NCBI GenBank assembly: GCA_019059635.1
Contig: JAGVRJ010000011.1
Coordinates: 1,426,001 to 1,490,000, forward strand
Length of the DNA: 64,000 nt
From: Proales similis
Taxonomy: Eukaryota > Rotifera > Eurotatoria > Ploima > Proalidae
Reading direction: 5' to 3'
This document shows, in pieces, positions 57,901 through 64,000 of the stretch. The notes under the pieces were generated by a model. That model saw only the letters and a list, made by a program, of their open reading frames with translations, ran no database searches and was not told the DNA's origin. Position numbers and translations under genes: made by a program. Numbering within the stretch: position 1 is the first letter of the stretch; every line of letters starts with the position of its first letter.

Positions 57901-59044
57901 GTCTTGCTCCGATCCCCGCTTGACCGAGTAGACGTTCTCGGCGTCCTCCAGCTCGTGCGAGTACTCGACCACTCGAGTTCGAAGTGTGCCGTTCAGAGCC
58001 TTCAATAGCTGCTGTCTGGAGCAGTTGGCTGGCAGCCGACTCGAGTCTAGCATGTCCGACTCGTAGTGGCCGGCGATTATCCATTGGTAGCTCTTGCCGT
58101 ACATTCCGTGATGGAACACGTGACAGAACAGCTCAATTGTGCTCTTCAAATCCAGCAGGGCGATCACAATTTTCACATCCTGATTACTAAAGTCGTTCAG
58201 GATCGTGTCGTACTGACTGTGCGAACGGTCGCTGAGAATGCTGCGAGTCACTGTCACATTCACTATCTTGTCCAGTTTCCTCAGGAGTAAATTGTGCGCC
58301 TTTACGTTCATTCACAACAGTATTTCAGTTTGAAAATGATACTGCCAGAGCAACGTGCCGCTTACCAACGTGTACTTGGCCTGGCTCAGGTAAACGGTGC
58401 CGATTCGAGTCCAGTTGAACTGCCTGACAAGGAAAACACGCAGGTCGTTGTGCTGCGCTTCGCTCGGAACAAGACGGTAAAATCCGTGGTATTTTTTCGT
58501 GTCGGCGAACTGAGGATCTGTCTCTGTGTACGAGAGCTATTCAAACGCAATTAAAGCAAGTCAAAAGCAGTCTGCACAAACAAATAATCGCTACCAGGGT
58601 CAGATTGAAAAATTTCACCGACTCGGCTATCGGCTTGATGGTCGTATCACAGGAGCCGCCGAACACCATGAGTGTCCGCCTGGTGTCTTTTGCCAGTTCG
58701 AAAAACGAACGAGTGCCGTACGACACGTCGCACTTGAAATGAACGGATAAGTTGTTAAAAAACAGCATGAGAGAGACAAGGAGAGAGAGAGAGATGAGTC
58801 AAATTCGGCTTACGTGAGTCTCAGCTTGAGTGAGACTGATGTCACAGTCGTACTGGTCCTTGTAAAGTCGACTTAGCTGTTGACTAGCAAAGTTGACTGC
58901 ACTCCATACAGAGGGAGCCAGGTCCTTCCGGGCCGACGAATCTGATTGGGACAGCAGATTGCCTATGCTGAAACTGGCGCCATCAAGCTGCTCGGTCAGT
59001 GCCAGCCAGGTGCAAAGCATCAATACAAGATTCGCTGAACCCAT
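54936..59044 (-). CDS. GABBR2: GABA-B receptor subunit 2-like class C receptor
   Basis: Sixteen exons give 1005 residues; exon starts are 59044, 58732, 58536, 58299, 57581, 57461, 57312, 57097, 56904, 56723, about 56400, 56227, 55949, 55698, 55340 and 55215. A signal peptide (about 1-23) precedes a Venus-flytrap domain: [61 protein letters not shown]. Seven helices follow, with [43 protein letters not shown], and [20 protein letters not shown], all closest to GABBR2. The tail has a likely coiled coil ([21 protein letters not shown]) for dimerisation. GABBR2 couples to Gi/o and traffics subunit 1. The C-terminal tail differs from vertebrates and holds three small exons. Confidence 0.9.
56466..56490. 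repeat. (TG)n microsatellite in a GABA-B-like intron
   Basis: Twelve TG units between exons 10 and 11, followed by a GA-rich run to about 56535. Confidence 0.85.
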
Positions 59045-59979
59045 TGCGTATATACGACTGACGCGCAACTCAAATTGCATTTGTTGAGCAGCTGGCATAA
59101 GGCAGCGAGCAAGCAGGCCAGGCCGCAGCAATGCTTCTATTATAATTTTTCAACAACAATCAATTCGTTTCCTCAATAGTTAATCTTTTTAGCTCATACA
59201 TTCGCTCTCTCACTCTCATTCACTCATTGATTAAATCGTTCAACTTCTCGTTCGTGGTTTCGTTCAATCATAAAATTCCGCCGCGCAATTCAATCTTTGT
59301 TAGGCAGGCATCAATTATGCGGGAAAAATGCCCAGTTTTTTTTTTTTTGGTTAACAAAGGCCTTCTAATCCATCGATGCGCTCCAAGATCTTGTTCCGCC
59401 AAATGCGAGCAGAACTGTACACAGTCGACAAGTAGCAGAGGGGGAGAGGGAGGCAAGGAGAGAAGAATCCGGTTAGAAGAGAGACGGAAATGAAGAGAAA
59501 GGGAGCGATCGAGATAGATTGGATGAGCGAAGAAGAAAAGATGAAATCCAACAACAACGCTGTGGCGCTCATGTTTATTTGCGACTGCCTTGCCTCTATT
59601 TTAAGTCTCACGCAACCGGCAAATAATCGATAAATGTTGAATTTACAAATTTATTATTATTCCTTTTATTATCATAAAAACCAAATCAGCCACTTGAATT
59701 ATTTAATGAATGGCAGACGAAAAGAACTACGCTCCTGTTGGCAAATTGTAAATGCAGCCCATGAAGCGGCGGGTGACCTGGCCTGGTGGTCGCTGTTGCG
59801 TCATTGCATGCGTGACAGTGTTTAATCAGCTAGAGAGCTCCGCTTTCGAGGAGGACTTGTCTGCTTTATCGTCTTGGTTACGCTCGCCCGTTTCATGCAT
59901 CTACTCGATTGCGTGCACATATTCGACAATCTGATAAATTAGAGTTGCTGCCAGTGTCTTTCATCTCCGGGCGATCAAT
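59045..59979. other. Head-to-head region of the GABA-B-like and CFAP68-like genes
   Basis: 935 bases between divergent starts, with an 11-base T run near 59335 and a GGAGAGGGAGG purine tract near 59440. No coding feature seen. Confidence 0.45.
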
Positions 59980-60392
59980 ATGCAAACAGACAATTTGAAG
60001 CGTTCGGGTGTCAACCGCTACACAGTTGGCACGCTTGAAAATAATTGGAACGAAGAGCGATTCGACGCGACCTTCATAAAGCAGTCACGAGCCATTTGCG
60101 ATGTAATCTTCTCCAATTCTGTTTCAGTTCTATCGGCTGGCCTTTAATCTTGGCGTTGGCTTCACTTATTCAGAAAGGGCACGCATACCAAACGACATAC
60201 CAAGAGCTGAGCAAGCACGCACGCGAGTCGGATCTGGCGACTAGAGCCAATCTGCTAAAAATAGATCAGCGTGTCCCTTATCCAGGTTTCCAGGCGAATT
60301 TCAGCGAGGAAGTGCTCAGATATGGCACCGACTACACAGAGAACTTCACCCGTCCACTTGTCAAGCAACCTGGTCGGCCCGCTCAGCTCTAA
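59980..60392 (+). CDS. CFAP68: CFAP68-like ciliary microtubule inner protein
   Basis: Two exons, 59980-60102 and 60174-60392, give 113 residues. The motif order matches vertebrate CFAP68 (C11orf1): NRYTVGTLENNWNEERFD for SNRTLMGNWNQERYD, then GHAYQTTY for GHYFETTY, a PYPGFQ turn for WFPGHQP and a final YGTDYTENFTRP for KSTYMNSYS. CFAP68 lies inside the axonemal doublet microtubule lumen. An alternative acceptor at 60128 would put the rest in a frame that stops early, so I use 60174. Small and diverged; the assignment rests on motif order, not on strong identity. Confidence 0.6.
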
Positions 60393-60670
60393 AGGCTGTT
60401 GCATAATCGATTTAAAAAACTGAAAATCGCCGATTCGCAGGTTTTGGAATGAAAAAATAAATTTTAATTTATTTTGATATTTGGCTATTTGAAGACACTT
60501 GAATAACTCGATGAATCTGTGGTTAGATTAAAAGTTAGGGAGGGAGAGTACAGCCAGAAGAAATGATTATCAACAAAGCGATCGGGCTCGACGAAGTTTG
60601 ACTCGCACATGAATTTCATCGTTGAAATGGCTGCTAGTCGTTGTTGAGAGGCGAGCTACGCCTTGAGCGT
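60393..60670. other. Convergent 3' flanks of CFAP68-like and SLC16 genes
   Basis: AATAAA near 60456 fits the CFAP68-like 3' end. No coding feature seen. Confidence 0.4.
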
Positions 60671-62656
60671 TCACTTCTTTGACTGTAAACAAGGGATGAA
60701 AAAGCACATAAGGCCGCTCACTGCCATTATGGCGCCGGTGATCAAGAACGGGTACATGTACGATTTGAATATGTCGTAGAGCATTCCGACACTGGGCGCG
60801 CCGATCGACGTGGCCGTGCCTTGAAACACCAGCAAGATACCGAATGCACTTGTCAACTTCTCCAGTCCGAGCAAGTCGACTAGAAGAACTGAAGTAACCG
60901 ACACATAACCGCCTTGAAACGTTCGTCAAGGTTGTGAGTTGCCAAAGTGCTCAAGTCGCTTACCACTGGTGAAGCCGAACACAACCGCGTAGATAAGGTA
61001 TGTGTAGAAATCGGTGCAGAACGGCTCGATCATGGTGGCAAGGCCGCAGACGGTGATGACTATGCTGTACAGGTAAAGACGGTTTACCCATTTCATGTCA
61101 CTCAGGAGGCCGAGCACAACACGTCCGACCATGTTGGAAATGCCGATCGAGGATAGAAGCAGATCGGCCATCTCCGGCTGCACTCCGGACGCTGTTGCCT
61201 GGTCCACAATGTAGATGTAAGGCGCGTTGAAGCCGAGACTTGTCAAAAAGTTCGACACGGCGAAGAACATAAAGACCGCGTTTGTGAACAACGAAAAGTC
61301 GATCACTTCTTGAATTTTCTCTTTCAGACTTTGCTTTTGTCTCGGCGAATGTGACAGCGTGCCAGAGGAGAAGGTCTGCGAGAGAGCAAGTGAAGTCTGA
61401 CGATCGAGTCGATTCTCAACGCTAGAATGTATGTTGACATTGATGTTTTGCGAGCTTCTTAGATGCGCCATCACGTCAAAGGCGGAAAAGTTCTTGCGCA
61501 GATACTGAGCCTCCTCGTCCAGTTGAGCTTCACGCTCATTCTCCGCATCTGAGTCACTTTCGTTCAACAACGGAAGCGATTTGGCAAAGTCTCTTGGCTC
61601 GACTAGACGGTTTTTCACTCTTCTCTCTCGGCTGTGCTCGGCGCCCTCGCCCGCAAATATGGTCGGCAGTGAGTCGCCTATTTTGCTCGCCTGTTTCTTT
61701 TCATTTGTCGGCGAGAGAAGAGGCTTTTTGAGCTCGTTCGATATGATTATTGCTGGCGCTTCGACACTCCGTTCGCCTCCTGTTTTTCGCTCGATCTCTT
61801 CTACTGCCTCCGATTTTGAGGCTCGTCCACGATGCTCGGCGCTCGCTCTCTGTCTTTTCTCTTCGTCGTGTTTTCGGCGCATTTCGGCCTGAAGTTTGGT
61901 CTTTCGCTTTAGAATCTCCGACGGCTCGATTGGCACTGGTCGCATCAGAAGACCGCACGCGCACATGTTCAAAATGAGCGCCGATTTGACGAGAAACGAG
62001 CCTCGCCAGCCAAAGTTGCTGATCAGTATTCGATTCAGCGGACTGAACAAAAACGTGCCGATGCCACTTCCGCTAACTGCGATGCCAAGCGCCAGTGATC
62101 GTCGCTTCTCAAAGTAAAAGCCAACAGATACAATCGCTGGCACGTAGATTAGCCCGAAACCGATTCCTTTTGATGTGTTCAAATATTTTCCGTCTGAATC
62201 GACTTGAATGACTCGATACCTACCGACGATCACTCCGATGGTGATGTAAAGCATGAATAGTGAATTGACGAATACGCTGACGAAAAAGCCGAACGCGCCG
62301 AGCAGAGTTCCAATAATGGTCGTAGCCCGACATCCGTACTTGTTGGTAAACACGGATGCCAAAGGTCCTTGAGTTGGCGGAGCATCGAGTCAATCGTTGA
62401 AAATGGACTGGGCTCTAGTCGAAAGCTTACCACAAGCAAGTGTTATAGCGGGCAGCAGTGAGTGGACAACTGACGCTTGTCCGTGCGAAGAGTCGAAGTG
62501 ATTTGTGAAAACAGTCAGATAAGTGCCGAGTGAGTAGGTTAGACCGTCCATGATGACGTGAATGATCACAGAGCTGAATACAACCATCCAACCCCAGCCA
62601 CCGTCGGGCGGCGTGTAGTTGATGTCCATGCCCTGCTGATTGATCGCCACTGTCAT
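60671..62656 (-). CDS. SLC16A: SLC16 monocarboxylate transporter
   Basis: Four exons, 62656-62431, 62367-62224, 62166-60964 and 60912-60671, give 604 residues. TM1 carries the MCT signature (Y/T)PPDGGWGWMVV near residue 15, and TM5 the second MCT motif region (VGFYFEKRRSLALGIAVSGS, with the conserved YFxKRR). Twelve helices are arranged 6+6 around a long charged cytosolic loop (about 205-345) rich in Glu, Arg, Lys and Ser. Members move lactate, pyruvate, thyroid hormone or other monocarboxylates, often with protons; the substrate cannot be assigned here. The family is strongly expanded in invertebrates. Resembles the MCT12/MCT14 group and Drosophila karmoisin-type proteins in loop length. Confidence 0.9.
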
Positions 62657-64000
62657 TTCAGCGGTTCTAGAATCAGAGAGCAGTGAATTTAAATGAAAAA
62701 GCCGTCCGACGCCCGAATTTTCAAAATTAACAGAAGCGACGACAAGCTGCACGCGCACACAAGCCCCGATTGATATGATCCCATGAAACGTGTTCTACAC
62801 CAAAATGAACAAAAAACAAAATAAAACTGAATAGAGTAAAAAATAAAGATAAAGAGCGAGATAGGAGTAGTTGATGCGGTGGCGACGGTTCAGGCGTACG
62901 ACGGCAAATTAATGTTATTGAGCTTGGCTGCGGTCGAGACGATACTTGCAACTTGAGATTGCTTTGAATACCAGTTTTTACGCGTTTATAGTCGTCAGCA
63001 TGTCAAGATAAGAACCGACAGCAGAGACAATCAAGCCTGGTTGGCATTAGGGCTATCGGCCAAAGCACATAAAGATGAAGCGCTTGCAATAGCGGGCTCG
63101 ATTAAGATGCTCATGCGGAATAGCGAATTATGTCAGCATGCAAATTATGGCGGCCTGTTCAGGCTGCTGAAAGGGCTTGATCATAAAACCAGCAGTAATA
63201 ATTATGGAAGTCAATTGGCCTTCCAAAATAGTCAGCCAGTCACTCAAAATCGCTAATTATACTCAAAGTGCTTAAGAGACTGCTGGATCGTAGAACAACA
63301 ACGAGCCAGGTTTATGGCACTTTTGGCTACAAGTTCAAACAGAGATGAGAAACGTGAGATCGAGATGAATAAGGACGTCCAAGATTGCCGTTATTTTTTG
63401 TTGCCATTTAGCGTTTGGGGATTTTGATGATCTATCACGAGCCATTAAATCGCATCAAGTAGGCAATAAGATTGCGTCACTTGGCCGTCTGGCCTTCAGC
63501 CAGCTGCGTGGTCCAGCCTCGTCTCAGCCTCGCTTAGGCAGTGCTGCTCAAAATAACGCATTACTGCATTCACTGTCATTGAATTGAACAAACAGAAAAC
63601 AAAGGGAGCCAGACTCGGCGGCGGCGGCAGCAGCGTCTACAAGCTATGGCTAAAAAACGTGATGAAAATTGATTATGTTTATTGTAGAAATTTATAAATA
63701 TATATATTGAGAGAGAAAGGAGAGAGGCGCGTGGAAACCAAGTGATACAGGAGGAGAGTAAAAAAAAAAGAAATAAAAAGAAACAGCAACTCTGCAACAA
63801 AGATTATAACTCAGGCGATGTGAACGGTGGATAATAATTGAAAGATTATTGCACATAACTAGCTGTAGCAGCAGGAGAAGAACGGGAACCAAGAATGCAA
63901 TCTGACATAACACACGAACAAGACTAACAAACGAATCAAGACATCGAGGCAATGAGAGAAAGAGAGAAGAGAGAGAGATGAAAGTAGAAGACGGCAAAAA
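62657..64000. other. Gene-free end of the window
   Basis: 1.34 kb upstream of the SLC16 gene. A short ATA run and GA-rich tract at 63696-63730 and another GA run near the end (63950-63985). No coding feature supported; the 5' non-coding exon of the SLC16 gene may lie here. Confidence 0.45.

Noticed and set aside
60128-60173. Earlier acceptor in the CFAP68-like gene
   Set aside because: It shifts into a frame that stops after about 38 codons and loses the conserved GHAYQTTY segment.

Overview
The window is nuclear DNA from a compact animal genome. Some 22 protein genes sit in 64 kb, nearly all split by short introns (mostly 45-75 bp) with GT-AG or, unusually often, GC-AG ends. Every product recognised is a bilaterian protein: an MNX/exex homeobox factor, a class C GABA-B-type receptor, a GPR158-like receptor, Disabled, STARD3, SIRT4, LAMTOR1. 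A CFAP68-like ciliary protein hints at motile cilia or flagella. I cannot fix the phylum from sequence alone. I see no mobile elements, CRISPR arrays, rRNA or tRNA. Exon models were built by eye from splice consensus, reading-frame continuity and remembered family motifs; for almost every gene the exon lengths sum to an intact frame, which is an internal check.

Layout. 1-1164: 3' end of an unidentified + strand gene. 1.6-2.5 kb: RBMX2 (+). 3.1-5.0 kb: intronless cytosolic HSP70 (-) with a four-unit heat-shock element and TATA box. 5.8-8.0 kb: a membrane protein with five thrombospondin type-1 repeats (+). 8.1-13.1 kb: CPSF1 (-). 13.5-14.1 kb: LAMTOR1 (-). 14.7-15.6 kb: neuferricin (-). 16.5-19.6 kb: SIK-like kinase (+). 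20.6-21.3 kb: RpS25 (+). 21.8-22.9 kb: DCUN1D (-). 23.5-24.2 kb: LRAT-domain protein (+). 24.4-25.6 kb: SIRT4 (+). 26.2-35.8 kb: two tandem class VI (ATP11-type) P4-ATPases (-). 36.3-37.7 kb: R3HDM4-like (+). 38.3-40.5 kb: STARD3 (+). 42.9-46.0 kb: GPR158-like (+). 46.4-47.7 kb: Disabled (-). 49.0-50.8 kb: WDFY2 (+). 51.4-53.2 kb: MNX (-). 54.9-59.0 kb: GABA-B receptor subunit 2-like (-). 60.0-60.4 kb: CFAP68-like (+). 60.7-62.7 kb: SLC16 transporter (-). The last 1.3 kb looks gene-free.

There is no operon logic, but themes recur: endolysosomal membrane and lipid traffic (ATP11 pair, STARD3, WDFY2, LAMTOR1, Disabled) and neuronal signalling (GABA-B-like, GPR158-like, MNX). The most interesting structure is the ATP11 pair. 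Blocks of almost identical DNA, introns included, cover the cytosolic catalytic exons, while the membrane-helix exons have diverged strongly. That mosaic is best explained by recent gene conversion. The second theme is a high share of GC-AG introns (6 of about 134 modelled), four of them in this pair, where the paralogues differ in which junctions use GC.
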